Shown: positions 1-8,132 of the stretch, piece after piece
How positions within the stretch are numbered: the stretch's first letter is position 1
How the letters are laid out: each line of letters begins with the position of its first letter
Source: Georgenia_A wangjunii
GTDB taxonomy: Bacteria; Actinomycetota; Actinomycetes; Actinomycetales; Actinomycetaceae
Length of the DNA stretch: 64,000 nucleotides
Assembly (NCBI RefSeq): GCF_036421915.1
Contig: NZ_JAZGOM010000003.1
Strand: one strand, 5' to 3'
The notes under the pieces: model-generated
The model's database searches: none
Told to the model about the DNA's origin: nothing
What the model saw: only the letters and a program-made list of their open reading frames with translations
Made by a program: the position numbers and the translations under genes

Positions 1-1
1 C

Positions 2-553
2 GAGCCCGTCCGGTGGAAGGTGCTCTGGCCGACGGCGCGTGCCGTGTCCGCGGCACCGGCGGGTGACGGTGACGCGGTCAACGACCTCTCGCTCGTCGTC
101 CGGCTCGAGACGCCGGGCCTCTCGGTCGTCGCCCTCGGGGACATCGAGCCGGGCGGGCAGCGCGGCCTCCTGCGGGAGCTGCGCCTCGCGGATGCTGCGG
201 GCGGGCCGGGCCCGCCCGACGACGTCGTCCTCGTCCCGCACCACGGCTCGCCCCGGCAGGACGCGGCCCTGGCCGAGCACCTGGCGGGTCGGCTCGCCCT
301 CGTCAGCGTGGGCACCGGCAACGACTACGGCCACCCCGCGCCGACGACGCTCGCGATGTACCGCGCGGGCGGCGCGCTCGTCCTGCGCACGGACGAGTGC
401 GGGGCGGTCGCCGTCGTCCGCACGCGCGGCGGCCTCGGGGCGGTGTCGGGCTGCCGCCCGCGCACCGGTCGCCTGAGGCTGTCGGTAGGTCGTGGCAGGC
501 TGGACCCGTGCCACCGAGGACCCGCAGACCGAGCCCAGCGCCCGCAGGGGTGA
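2..553 (+). CDS. comEC: ComEC/Rec2 DNA-uptake channel, C-terminal part (5' end outside window)
   Basis: Only the last ~183 residues are in the window. They match the C-terminal metallo-beta-lactamase-like domain of ComEC, the inner-membrane channel that carries single-stranded DNA into the cell in natural competence. Visible landmarks are GDIEPGGQ, the metal-site-like PHHGS and NDYGHP, in the order expected for this domain. The last ~40 residues are Arg/Gly-rich and not conserved in the family. The stop overlaps the holA region, and comEC-holA-rpsT is a common actinobacterial order. What I see is the domain; competence in this organism is not shown by it, because many actinobacteria keep comEC without known transformation. 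Confidence 0.85.
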   Translation, partial: EPVRWKVLWPTARAVSAAPAGDGDAVNDLSLVVRLETPGLSVVALGDIEPGGQRGLLRELRLADAAGGPGPPDDVVLVPHHGSPRQDAALAEHLAGRLALVSVGTGNDYGHPAPTTLAMYRAGGALVLRTDECGAVAVVRTRGGLGAVSGCRPRTGRLRLSVGRGRLDPCHRGPADRAQRPQG

Positions 554-1518
554 GCTGGGACGCCGTCACGCTCGCGCCCGTCGTGCTCGTCCGGGGCCCT
601 GAGGGTCTCCTCGCGGACCGTGCCGTCGCGCGGCTCCTCGACCAGGCCCGCGCCGACGACGAGCACGTCGAGGTCACGCACCTCGAGGCCGCCGGCTACG
701 AGTCGGGCCAGCTCGAGATGATCGCGAGCCCCTCGCTGTTCGGGGAGAAGCGCTGCGTCGTCGTGGCCGGGGTCGAGGCCTGCACCGACGCCCTCATCGA
801 CGACGTGCTCGTCTACCTGCGCAACACGCCCGACGACGTGTGGCTCGTCCTTCGCCACAACGGCGGGCAGCGGGGAAAGAAGCTCCTCGACGCCGTCGTC
901 GCCGGTGGGCACCCCGTCGTCGCGTGCGAGCAGATCAAGAAGGACGGCGACAAGGCCGCGTTCGTCTCCGCCGAGTTCCGGCGCGCCAGGCGGCAGGTCG
1001 AGCCCGCCGCCGTCCAGGCCCTCGTCCAGGCCGTCGGGTCTGACCTGCGCGAGCTCGGCGCGGCCTGCCTCCAGCTCGTCGCGGACACGACCGGGACGGT
1101 CACGTCCGACGTCGTCGAGCGCTACCACGGCGGTCGGGTGGAGGCGTCCGGCTTCCGCGTCGCCGACGCCGCGATCGCCGGCCACGCGGCGGAGGCCGTC
1201 ACCCTCCTCCGGCACGCCCTCGGCACGGGTGCGGACCCCGTCCCGCTCGTCGCCGTGCTCGCCCTCAAGCTCCGCACGATGGCGAAGGTCGATGCCACGC
1301 GCGGGCGCAGCGGCTACAGCGTCGCGGACCTCGGCATGGCGCCGTGGCAGGTGGACCAGGCGCGCCGGTCCCTCGCCGGGTGGACGCCGGAGGGGCTCGC
1401 GGCCGCCATCACCGCCGTCGCCGCCGCCGACGCCGAGGTCAAGGGGATGGGCCGGGACCCGGAGTTCGCGGTCGAGCGCGCCGTCCTGCGGATCGCCGCG
1501 AGCCGGGGCGGCTCGTGA
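508..1518 (+). CDS. holA: DNA polymerase III subunit delta
   Basis: Clamp-loader delta subunit, which opens the beta sliding clamp in the replisome. The protein (336 aa) starts with a basic Pro-rich stretch, then SWDAVTLAPVVLVRGPEG, the usual actinobacterial opening, followed by the AAA+-like fold (SLFGEKRCVVV, VWLVLRHNGGQRGKK) and the helical C-terminal collar ending near REFAVERAVL-type sequence. I chose GTG 508 because a -10-like box CAGGCT (496-501) lies exactly 6 bases upstream, which suggests a leaderless start. GTG 550, overlapping the comEC stop, is the alternative and would remove 14 residues. Length is normal for the family. The next gene overlaps by 4 bp. Confidence 0.93.
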   Translation: MPPRTRRPSPAPAGVSWDAVTLAPVVLVRGPEGLLADRAVARLLDQARADDEHVEVTHLEAAGYESGQLEMIASPSLFGEKRCVVVAGVEACTDALIDDVLVYLRNTPDDVWLVLRHNGGQRGKKLLDAVVAGGHPVVACEQIKKDGDKAAFVSAEFRRARRQVEPAAVQALVQAVGSDLRELGAACLQLVADTTGTVTSDVVERYHGGRVEASGFRVADAAIAGHAAEAVTLLRHALGTGADPVPLVAVLALKLRTMAKVDATRGRSGYSVADLGMAPWQVDQARRSLAGWTPEGLAAAITAVAAADAEVKGMGRDPEFAVERAVLRIAASRGGS

Positions 1519-2138
1519 GCGGGACGCCCGGCGCGGCGGCGGGCGAGCGGACCGGCCCGGCCGGCGCGGCGCATGCCCCGGGCGATCCCGCAGACCTGCC
1601 CGCGGCGCAGGCTGACCCGGTTGCGCCCGGCGACCACCACGGCCGTTTCCAGGTCGTCCCGGCGGCGTACGTCGTCCTCACGCGCGCCGGCGCCGACGGG
1701 CCCGAGGTGCTCCTCCAGCTCCGCCGCGGCACCGGCTACATGGACGGGTACTGGGCCTGCGGCGCCGCCGGCCACGTCGAGGCGGGCGAGAGCGTCCACG
1801 CCGCCGCGGCGCGCGAGGCCCGCGAGGAGCTCGGGGTCCGGATCGCCGCCGCGGACCTCCTCCCGCTCACGGCCATGCACCGCACGGCCGGGAACGGGCG
1901 TGCCATCGACGAGCGGGTCGACTTCTTCTTCTCCTGCCGGCACTGGGAGGGCGAGCCGCGCGCCGCCGAGGACGCGAAGACGGCCGACCTGCGCTGGATC
2001 GCCCTCGACCGCCTCGACGAGCTCGGCGCGCCGGTCGTCCCGCACGAGCGCGTCGTCCTCGACGGCCTGCTCCGGGGCGACCTGCCCCCCGTCGTCACCG
2101 TCGGCTTCGACCCAGTCGGTTCCGACCCCGCCGGCTAG
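1515..2138 (+). CDS. Nudix hydrolase
   Basis: Nudix-family pyrophosphohydrolase, 207 aa. The Nudix box is complete at about residues 96-118: GHVEAGES, then REAREELGV, giving the GX5EX7REUXEEXGU pattern that binds the catalytic Mg2+. The N-terminal ~50 residues are Ala/Pro/Gly-rich and probably disordered. After them comes VVPAAYVVLTR, the usual first strand. The box shows the chemistry (hydrolysis of an X-linked nucleoside diphosphate) but not the substrate; clean-up of damaged nucleotides or nucleotide sugars is possible. GTG overlaps the holA stop by 4 bp, so it is probably co-transcribed with holA. Confidence 0.88.
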   Translation: MSGTPGAAAGERTGPAGAAHAPGDPADLPAAQADPVAPGDHHGRFQVVPAAYVVLTRAGADGPEVLLQLRRGTGYMDGYWACGAAGHVEAGESVHAAAAREAREELGVRIAAADLLPLTAMHRTAGNGRAIDERVDFFFSCRHWEGEPRAAEDAKTADLRWIALDRLDELGAPVVPHERVVLDGLLRGDLPPVVTVGFDPVGSDPAG

Positions 2139-2199
2139 CGGACGCTCGGCGCTGCCGGGACTGGAGGCGCGCTCAGCGCTCGCCGACCCGCACGGGCAG

Positions 2200-2265
2200 G
2201 GCCTCGCCGGCCCGCACGTGTTCAGGCCTCGCCGGCCCGCACGGTTCAGGCCTCGCCAGCCCGGC
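2200..2265. repeat. 24-bp tandem repeat, about 2.7 copies
   Basis: A unit of 24 bases opening with GGCCTCGCCGGCCCGCACG and ending TTCA begins at 2200, 2224 and 2248, the last copy partial and diverged. The third copy contains the stop codon and final codons of the minus-strand transporter gene, so the array spans the junction between two convergent genes. Slippage-type duplication is the simplest origin. A role in transcription termination is possible, but no stem-loop with a U-tract is evident. Confidence 0.7.
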
Positions 2266-3214
2266 GTCTGGTCCGCCCCCACGGCACGGTCGCGACCGTC
2301 ACCGCCAGGAGCGCGAGGACCGTGCCGGCCACCGTCGCCGCCGTGACGCCGGCGCCAGGCGCGGGGACGAACGCGTCGAGGGCCAGGGAGCCGAGGAGCT
2401 GCCCGGTGACGGTCCCGAGCCCGACGAGGAGCACGCCGGTGTGCGGGACGAGGGCGGCGGACCCGGCGATGAAGATGATGCCGAGCGGGCCGCCGGTGTA
2501 GAGCCACCACTCGCCCGGCAGCGGGCCGGGGCCGCCCGCGACGACGGTCTTGACGGCGAACGCGATCCCGAGCGCGACGGTCCCTCCGAGGAAGTTCGTC
2601 ACGGTCGCCGTGAGCGGGGAGCCGGTGACCGACCCGATCCGCCCGTTCATCGCGTGCTGGAACCCGGTGAGGAGGCCGGCGACGACGGCGGCGGCCGCCG
2701 GGCCGAGGAGGGCGAGGACCGGCCGCCCCGGCTGGAAGGACCCCGACGCCGCGATGGCGACGGCGACAAGGACGAGCACCGCACCGACGAGCCGCGCCGC
2801 GGTGGGGCGGCGCCGCGCCGCCTGGGCGAAGCCGACGCCGTCGACGAGCAGGCCGCCGAGCGTCTGGCCGGCGACGACGGAGACGGTGAAGACCGCGACG
2901 CCGATGAGCGCGACCATCGTGGACTGGGTGAAGACGAGGAACGCGCCGATGAGACCGGCGAGGACGTACACGCGCGGCACGCTGCCGCCGGCGATCGCCG
3001 GGCGCAGGCGGCGGAGCCCGCGCCGCAGGTCCGGGAGCACGAGGGCCGCGAGCGCGAGGAGCAGGAGACCTCCGGCGAAGCTGAGCAGCGCGGCGGTGAT
3101 GCCGTCGTCGAGCTCGTCGCCCAGCTGGCCGTTGATGCGGGACTGGACCGGGATGGCCACGCCCATGGCGGTGGCGCACATGACACCGAGCCACGCCGGG
3201 AGGGGCGCGCGCAT
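2246..3214 (-). CDS. DMT-family membrane exporter, YdcZ/DUF606 type
   Basis: Integral membrane protein, 322 aa, with about ten hydrophobic helices in two similar halves. The first half opens APLPAWLGVMCATAMGVAIPVQSRINGQLG and contains FTQSTMVALIGV; the second has LTGFQHAMNGRIG, TNFLGGTVALGIAF, GGPLGIIFIAGSAALVP and LLGSLALD. The paired VxSxxNGQLG / QHAMNGRIG signatures and GGPLGxxx are typical of the YdcZ (DUF606) branch of the drug/metabolite transporter superfamily. The substrate is unknown. ATG 3214 starts right at the first helix; a GTG 30-40 bases further out is possible. It lies downstream of rpsT on the same strand, with its tail inside a 24-bp repeat array. Confidence 0.85.
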   Translation of the reverse strand: MRAPLPAWLGVMCATAMGVAIPVQSRINGQLGDELDDGITAALLSFAGGLLLLALAALVLPDLRRGLRRLRPAIAGGSVPRVYVLAGLIGAFLVFTQSTMVALIGVAVFTVSVVAGQTLGGLLVDGVGFAQAARRRPTAARLVGAVLVLVAVAIAASGSFQPGRPVLALLGPAAAAVVAGLLTGFQHAMNGRIGSVTGSPLTATVTNFLGGTVALGIAFAVKTVVAGGPGPLPGEWWLYTGGPLGIIFIAGSAALVPHTGVLLVGLGTVTGQLLGSLALDAFVPAPGAGVTAATVAGTVLALLAVTVATVPWGRTRRRAGEA

Positions 3215-3309
3215 GCTCTGGGCGAGCTCGGGGGAGCCGGGCACGGAGGTCCTACCGATCTGGGCGGTCAGCGGGGAGTTGCGCTGCGGCGGCGGGGGAG
3301 TGCGCCGCA

Positions 3310-3411
3310 ACGGGCGTGCGGAAGAGCGCGGCGATTGGCGCGCACCGCGGCGGGGCGGCGACGGGCGTGCACGAGCGGGCGGCGACGGGCACGCACCTCG
3401 GCGGCGCGACG
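3310..3411. repeat. Two imperfect 51-bp tandem units in the rpsT-transporter gap
   Basis: Units 3310-3360 and 3361-3411 both begin ACGGGCGTGC and agree at roughly three quarters of positions. The 51-base length is divisible by three. On the minus strand the units would encode a repeated 17-residue Ala/Pro/Cys/Arg peptide, but I see no other sign of a gene there. The 283-bp interval 3215-3497 between rpsT and the transporter otherwise holds nothing I can name. Confidence 0.5.
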
Positions 3412-3497
3412 CGGTCGTGGGCGCCGGTGCGTCCACGACGAACGACGGCGCCACTCCCGGTGGGGAGCGACGCCGTCACCTCGAGCGGGAGGGCGGC

Positions 3498-3758
3498 TCA
3501 GAGAGCCGTGACCTGCTTGGCCAGCTTCGACTTGCGGTTCGCGGCCTGGTTGGCGTGGATGACGCCCTTGCTCACGGCCTTGTCGAGCTTGCGCCCGGCG
3601 ACCTGGAGCGCCGTCGCGGCGGTCTCCTTGTCACCGGCGGCGACGGCCTCGCGGACGCGACGGACGTGCGTCTTGAGCTCCGACTTCACGGCCTTGTTGC
3701 GCAGGCGCGCCTTCTCGTTGGTGCGGATGCGCTTGATCTGGGACTTGATGTTCGCCAC
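3498..3758 (-). CDS. rpsT: 30S ribosomal protein S20
   Basis: Small-subunit protein S20, 86 aa, which binds the 5' domain of 16S rRNA early in assembly. The sequence is typical: ANIKSQIKRIRTNEKARLRN at the start, long basic helices, and ANRKSKLAKQV at the end. The start codon is GTG (the + strand reads CAC at 3756-3758). A weak purine-rich GAGAG lies about 10 bases upstream. The position between holA and lepA is the usual one in this phylum. Its promoter should lie in 3759-3986, where CATACT-like and other AT-rich hexamers occur on the minus strand, but I cannot single one out. Confidence 0.97.
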   Translation of the reverse strand: MANIKSQIKRIRTNEKARLRNKAVKSELKTHVRRVREAVAAGDKETAATALQVAGRKLDKAVSKGVIHANQAANRKSKLAKQVTAL

Positions 3759-3986
3759 GTGTTAGCTCTCTCGTGCGTTCGCCGGAGCGATATGAGTATG
3801 GGTCTGTGAGGGCAGTGCCATGACCGGGACTGGGGCGTGGGGACACCCGTGGTGTGGTCATGGGCCAGCCCCCGCACGACCTGGCGGAGGCTCAGCCCGG
3901 CAGTCTACCAGCAGCGGGGCGGCGCCTGCCGTGTCGTGCCCGTCACGTTCGCGAGCGCCGCCACGCCGTCGGCGCTGTCCGGACGC

Positions 3987-4640
3987 TCATCCGTGGAGGC
4001 TGCGCAGCGCCCGCGCGACCTCGTCGAACCGCGCCCGGGGGAGGGAGGCGCCCTCGCGGCGGACCGCGCCCGGGTCGAGCCAGAGCAGCCGGTCGAGGCG
4101 GACCTCGCTCTCGCGGCCTTGGGAGTCCCACGCCCCGGTGCCGACGTCGAGCCAGTGGCGGCCGTGGCGGGCCTCGTCGGCCCGGTCGGCGTCGTGGTCC
4201 TTCGACGTCATCTGGGCGGCGACGAGCCCCGCGCCCTCGCGCGCCAGGACGAGGACCGGGCGGTCCTTGCCCTCGGACGGGTCGTCCTCGTACGGCACCC
4301 ACGCCCACACGACCTCGCCCGGGTCCGGCTGGTCGTCCGGCTCCGGGCTGTACTCGAGGGCAGGCAGGCCGAGCGCCGCGACGTCGTACTCGCTCGCGCC
4401 GCGGGTGAGGACCCGGTCGTGCGTCGTCGCGCCGTCAGCGGCGTCGCGCCCCCGCGAGGACGGCACGACCGTCTCCGGTCCCGACGCCCGCGGGCGCGAC
4501 GGCGTGGGCGTCGGGCGGTCGCGGGGCGCGGGCGACGGCGCCCGTCCGTCCCGACTCCCCGCACCGGCGGAGGAGCGCCGCGCCGCGGACGTCACGGTGC
4601 TGCGGGCGAGACGCAGGACGCGCTGGAGAAGTGGATTCAT
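3987..4640 (-). CDS. PemK/MazF-family toxin-like protein, no antitoxin beside it
   Basis: Protein of 217 aa. Residues ~1-75 are basic, Ser/Pro/Arg-rich and probably disordered, and residues ~80-217 resemble the PemK/MazF fold. Landmarks are PGEVVWAWVPYEDDPSEGKD followed by RPVLVLAREG, which corresponds to the MazF strand carrying the (G/E)xxRPxxVL signature, and DHDADRADEARHGRHWLDVG. MazF proteins are sequence-specific RNases, but many long actinobacterial homologues stand alone and are of unknown activity. No small antitoxin gene sits beside it: upstream is the divergent ATP-grasp gene, downstream is rpsT. ATG 4640 lies 6 bases from a minus-strand TAGCCT box (4652-4647), so the transcript may be leaderless. 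Confidence 0.72.
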   Translation of the reverse strand: MNPLLQRVLRLARSTVTSAARRSSAGAGSRDGRAPSPAPRDRPTPTPSRPRASGPETVVPSSRGRDAADGATTHDRVLTRGASEYDVAALGLPALEYSPEPDDQPDPGEVVWAWVPYEDDPSEGKDRPVLVLAREGAGLVAAQMTSKDHDADRADEARHGRHWLDVGTGAWDSQGRESEVRLDRLLWLDPGAVRREGASLPRARFDEVARALRSLHG

Positions 4641-4646
4641 CCCGCC

Positions 4647-4686
4647 AGGCTAGCGACGCGCAGCAGGGCGGGCGCGCCGCTACGCT
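4647..4686. promoter_or_regulatory. Divergent promoter pair with leaderless-type -10 boxes
   Basis: On the minus strand TAGCCT (4652-4647) is 6 bases before ATG 4640. On the plus strand TACGCT (4681-4686) is 7 bases before GTG 4694. Both match TAnnnT, and neither start has a Shine-Dalgarno sequence. The two -10 boxes are ~30 bp apart, so the PemK-like gene and the ATP-grasp operon probably share one short control region. No clear -35 hexamers were found. Confidence 0.55.
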
Positions 4687-4693
4687 GATCAAC

Positions 4694-6373
4694 GTGACCG
4701 GCCTGTTCGACACCTACCCGGCGGGCGCAGCCTGGGACGAGATGTTCGGGGACGGCGGCGCGGTCCGCGACGCCTACACCGGCGTCCACACCACGATGAA
4801 CCACCTCCCGGCGGGGGAGCTCCAGGCCCGGGCCGACGCCCTCGCGCGGACGTACCTCGCCCAGGGCATCACCTTCGACGTCGGCGGTGAGGAGCGCCCC
4901 TTCCCGCTCGACACCGTCCCCCGCGTCATCGCCGCCGACGAATGGGACGTCCTCGCGCCGGGGATCGCGCAGCGGGTGCGGGCGCTCGAGGCGCTCCTCG
5001 CCGACGTCTACGGCCCCCAGCGTGTCATCGCCGACGGCGTCCTGCCCCGCTCGCTCGTCGTCTCCTCCGCCCACTTCGCCCGCGCCGCCCGGGGCATCCG
5101 CCCCGCCAACGGGGTCCGGGTCCACGTCGCGGGGATCGACGTCATCCGGGACGCGGAGGACCGCTGGCGCGTCCTCGAGGACAACGTCCGCGTCCCGTCC
5201 GGCGTCAGCTACGTCCTGTCCAACCGGCGCGCGATGGCCCAGGGCTTCCCCGAGCTCTTCGCGCGGCTGCGGGTCCGACCGGTCGCCGACTACCCGCGCC
5301 GCCTCCTCGCCGCGCTGACGGCGGCCGCCCCCGAGGGGGTCGAGGACGCGGTCGTCGTCGTCCTCACCCCCGGTGTCTACAACAGCGCCTACTACGAGCA
5401 CTCCCTGCTCGCCCGGCTCATGGGGGTCGAGCTCGTCGAGGGGCGCGACCTCTTCTGCTCCGGCGGGCGGGTGTACATGCGCACCACCGAGGGGCGCCGG
5501 CGCGTCGACGTCATCTACCGGCGGGTCGACGACGAGTACATCGACCCGGTCGCCTTCCGGTCCGACTCCCTCCTCGGCTGCCCCGGTCTGCTCGGTGCGG
5601 CGCGCGCCGGGAACGTGACGATCGCCAACGCCGTCGGCAACGGGGTGGCGGACGACAAGCTCATGTACACCTACGTCCCGGACCTCATCCGGTACTACCT
5701 CGGCGAGGAACCCCTCATCGCCAACGTCGACACGTGGCGCCTCGAGGACCCGCAGGCGCTCGAGGAGGTCTGCGACCGCCTCGCCGAGCTCGTCGTCAAG
5801 CCCGTCGACGGTTCCGGTGGCAAGGGCATCGTCATCGGACCCGCCGCCTCCCGCGCCGAGCTCGACGCCGCGAGGAAGCGGCTGCGCGCCGCCCCGCGCG
5901 GGTGGATCGCCCAGCCCGTCGTCCAGCTCTCGACCGTCCCGACCCTGACGGGGGAGAGCGTCGGGCCGCGCCACGTCGACCTGCGCCCCTTCGCCGTCAA
6001 CGACGGCGAGGACCTCTGGGTCCTGCCCGGCGGCCTCACCCGCGTCGCGCTCGCTGAGGGCCAGCTCGTCGTCAACTCCTCCCAGGGCGGGGGCTCCAAG
6101 GACACGTGGGTGCTCGGTCAGCGCCGCCCGGCCGGCGCCGCCGCCCCGAGCGTCCTGCCCGAGACCGGTCACGGGTCGGACGTGGCGGGGGTACCGATGG
6201 ACGCGAGCCCCGCCGACGGCGTCCGTGAGCAGCAGGAGCAGCAGCAGCAGTCCGGCGGGGCCGCCGCGCGTCACCCGGGTAGGGCCGAGGCGCGCCCCGC
6301 ACCCCACCCGCGCGGGGCCGCCGACGACGGCGCGCGCCGGTTCCCGAGCGCGGGCGGAGGCGTGCCGTGCTGA
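4694..6373 (+). CDS. Circularly permuted ATP-grasp protein (CP_ATPgrasp_2, DUF404/DUF407)
   Basis: Predicted ATP-dependent carboxylate-amine ligase, 559 aa. The conserved region runs from TGLFDTYPAGAAWDEMF to about residue 480, with blocks RALEALLADVYG, VHVAGIDVIRDAEDRWRVLE DNVRVPSG, VLTPGVYNSAYYEHSLLAR, NAVGNGVADDKLMYTYVP, ELVVKPVDGSGGKGI (nucleotide-binding loop) and LRPFAVNDGEDLWVLPGGLTR. The last ~75 residues are low complexity, including EQQEQQQQ from a CAG/AGC run at 6227-6250, and are unlike the family core. GTG 4694 is supported by the TACGCT box 7 bases upstream. It overlaps the alpha-E gene by 7 bp, and a transglutaminase-like gene follows, the classic trio. The substrate is unknown; peptide or amide-bond formation is inferred from the fold. 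Confidence 0.9.
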   Translation: MTGLFDTYPAGAAWDEMFGDGGAVRDAYTGVHTTMNHLPAGELQARADALARTYLAQGITFDVGGEERPFPLDTVPRVIAADEWDVLAPGIAQRVRALEALLADVYGPQRVIADGVLPRSLVVSSAHFARAARGIRPANGVRVHVAGIDVIRDAEDRWRVLEDNVRVPSGVSYVLSNRRAMAQGFPELFARLRVRPVADYPRRLLAALTAAAPEGVEDAVVVVLTPGVYNSAYYEHSLLARLMGVELVEGRDLFCSGGRVYMRTTEGRRRVDVIYRRVDDEYIDPVAFRSDSLLGCPGLLGAARAGNVTIANAVGNGVADDKLMYTYVPDLIRYYLGEEPLIANVDTWRLEDPQALEEVCDRLAELVVKPVDGSGGKGIVIGPAASRAELDAARKRLRAAPRGWIAQPVVQLSTVPTLTGESVGPRHVDLRPFAVNDGEDLWVLPGGLTRVALAEGQLVVNSSQGGGSKDTWVLGQRRPAGAAAPSVLPETGHGSDVAGVPMDASPADGVREQQEQQQQSGGAAARHPGRAEARPAPHPRGAADDGARRFPSAGGGVPC

Positions 6374-7296
6374 GCCGCATCGCCGAGTCGCTCTTCTGGA
6401 TCGGTCGCTACGTCGAGCGCGCCGACGTCACCGCGCGCATCCTCGACGTCCACCTCCAGCTCCTCCTCGAGGACCCGTGGGTGGAGGAGGACACCGCCTG
6501 CCGCTCGCTGCTCGCCATCATGGGGATGCCGGCCCCCTCCGACGGCGGGCCCGTCACCCGCCAGAGCGTCCTCTCCGCCCTCGCCTACGACCGGCGCTCG
6601 CCGGGATCGATCGCCGGCGCGCTCGTCGCGGCCCGCGAGAACGCGCGGCGCGCCCGGGAGACGATCTCGACCGAGATGTGGGAGTGCCTCAACACGACGT
6701 GGAACACGCTGCCGTCGATGATGCACGGCGTGCCGGCGCACGACTACTTCGGGTGGGTCCGCGAGCGGGCCGCCATCGTCGCCGGCATCACCGACTCGGC
6801 GACGAGCCGCGACCTCACGTGGACGTTCCTCGTCCTCGGCCGCAGCATCGAGCGCGCCGACATGACCGCCCGGCTCGTCGCGAGCCGCGCCGTGGCGGGG
6901 GCGGGCGGGCCGAGCTGGGCCACGCTCCTGCGCTCGTGCGGCGCGTACGAGGCGTTCCTGCGCACCTACCGCGGGCGCGTCGCGGACTCCCAGGCAGCGC
7001 AGTTCCTCCTCCTCGACCGGCTCTTCCCGCGCTCCGTCGTCCACGCGATGGAGCGCGCCGAGCAGTGCCTCGCCGACCTCAGCCCGCGGCCCTCGGACGG
7101 GTCCGTCCGGGAGGACGCCACCCGCATGCTGGGGCGTGCGCGCACCGGGCTCGAGTACCGCCCGCTCGCCGAGCTCCTCGGCAACCTGCCCGCGGAGATG
7201 GAGACGATCCAGCTGGCGTGCTCGCGCGCCTCGGACGCCATCCGGCAGCGGTACTTCCTCGGGGAGCCGCCGGACTGGTCGGGAGGGACGCTGTGA
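6367..7296 (+). CDS. Alpha-E domain protein (DUF403)
   Basis: All-helical alpha-E protein, 309 aa, covering the whole domain: LSRIAESLFWIGRYVERADVT at the start, RENARRARETISTEMWECLN in the middle, LGRSIERADMTARLV, and FPRSVVHAMERAEQCL near the end. The repeated (I/V)ERAD(V/M)TAR signature is characteristic. The biochemical role is not established. The domain is nearly always encoded with or fused to the circularly permuted ATP-grasp protein, so it is presumed to be its partner or regulator. GTG overlaps the ATP-grasp stop by 7 bp and its own stop overlaps the next GTG by 4 bp, so the three proteins are translationally coupled. Confidence 0.9.
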   Translation: MLSRIAESLFWIGRYVERADVTARILDVHLQLLLEDPWVEEDTACRSLLAIMGMPAPSDGGPVTRQSVLSALAYDRRSPGSIAGALVAARENARRARETISTEMWECLNTTWNTLPSMMHGVPAHDYFGWVRERAAIVAGITDSATSRDLTWTFLVLGRSIERADMTARLVASRAVAGAGGPSWATLLRSCGAYEAFLRTYRGRVADSQAAQFLLLDRLFPRSVVHAMERAEQCLADLSPRPSDGSVREDATRMLGRARTGLEYRPLAELLGNLPAEMETIQLACSRASDAIRQRYFLGEPPDWSGGTL

Positions 7297-8132
7297 GCCG
7301 GCTCCACATCGTCCACCGGACGAGCTTCACCTACGAGCGGCCCGTGACGGCCTCCTACAACGAGGCGCGGATGCGTCCGGTGACCTTCCCCGGCCAGCGG
7401 GTCCTGTCCTCGCGGCTCGAGGCGACGCCGAGCACGTGGTCCCAGGAGTACCGGGACTACTGGGGCACCCAGGTCGACGCCTTCGAGGCGCTCACCCCGC
7501 ACGAGACCCTCACCGTCGTCGCCGAGTCCCGGGTGGAGCGGGACGCGCCCCGCGGGGACGTCGTCACGTGCGGGTGGGACGCGCTGCGCGCCGGCGCGCT
7601 CCAGGACCGGATGAGCGAGTTCCTCATGCTGACCCCGACGACGGCGCCCGACGCCGACCTCGTCGAGCTCGCCCAGGACTCCGCGTCCGGGCGTGAGCCG
7701 CACGAGGCGGGCGTGGCGATCTGCGACGCGCTGCGCGCCGCCGTCGAGTACGCGCCGGGTGCCACGAGCGTGCACACCCGCGCCGCCGAGGCGTGGCAGG
7801 CGCGCACCGGCGTGTGCCAGGACATCGTCCACCTCGCCGCCGGCGCGCTGCGCGCCGTCGGGATCCCCGCCCGGTACGTCTCCGGCTACCTCCACCCGCT
7901 CGCCGCGAGCACGGTCGGCGAGGTGGCCCTCGGGGAGAGCCACGCGTGGATCGAGCTGTGGTGCGGCGACTGGTACGCCTACGACCCGACGAACCGGATC
8001 GGCGTCGGCGAGCACCACGTGCTCGTGGCGCGGGGGCGCGAGTACCGCGACGTCACCCCGCTGCGCGGGGTCTACGCCGGCGGTGGCGCCTCGACCCAGC
8101 ACGTCGAGGTCGCCATCACCCTCGAGGCGTAG
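7293..8132 (+). CDS. Transglutaminase-like cysteine peptidase of the ATP-grasp/alpha-E block
   Basis: Papain-fold transglutaminase-like protein, 279 aa. The N-terminal beta domain (RLHIVHRTSFTYERPVTASYNEARM) is the bacterial transglutaminase N-terminal region. The catalytic core is intact: Cys in ARTGVCQDIVHL, His in GESHAWIELW and Asp in AYDPTN. In bacteria this subgroup is thought to be a peptidase or amidase rather than a cross-linker. GTG overlaps the alpha-E stop (GTGA), and GGGAGGG at 7281-7287 is a good ribosome-binding site. With a ligase, a helical partner and a peptidase in one operon, the simplest inference is a system that makes and removes a peptide or amide modification. Confidence 0.92.
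   Translation: MSRLHIVHRTSFTYERPVTASYNEARMRPVTFPGQRVLSSRLEATPSTWSQEYRDYWGTQVDAFEALTPHETLTVVAESRVERDAPRGDVVTCGWDALRAGALQDRMSEFLMLTPTTAPDADLVELAQDSASGREPHEAGVAICDALRAAVEYAPGATSVHTRAAEAWQARTGVCQDIVHLAAGALRAVGIPARYVSGYLHPLAASTVGEVALGESHAWIELWCGDWYAYDPTNRIGVGEHHVLVARGREYRDVTPLRGVYAGGGASTQHVEVAITLEA

Noticed and set aside
3252..3479. Small minus-strand gene with 17-residue repeats
   Set aside because: The peptide is Arg/Pro/Ala/Cys-rich with no motif. The repeat is better explained at DNA level, and no ribosome-binding site was found.
6227..6250. CAG/AGC microsatellite as a phase-variation switch in the ATP-grasp gene
   Set aside because: The run is short and imperfect, and trinucleotide changes would keep the frame, so it would only vary Gln number in a non-conserved tail.
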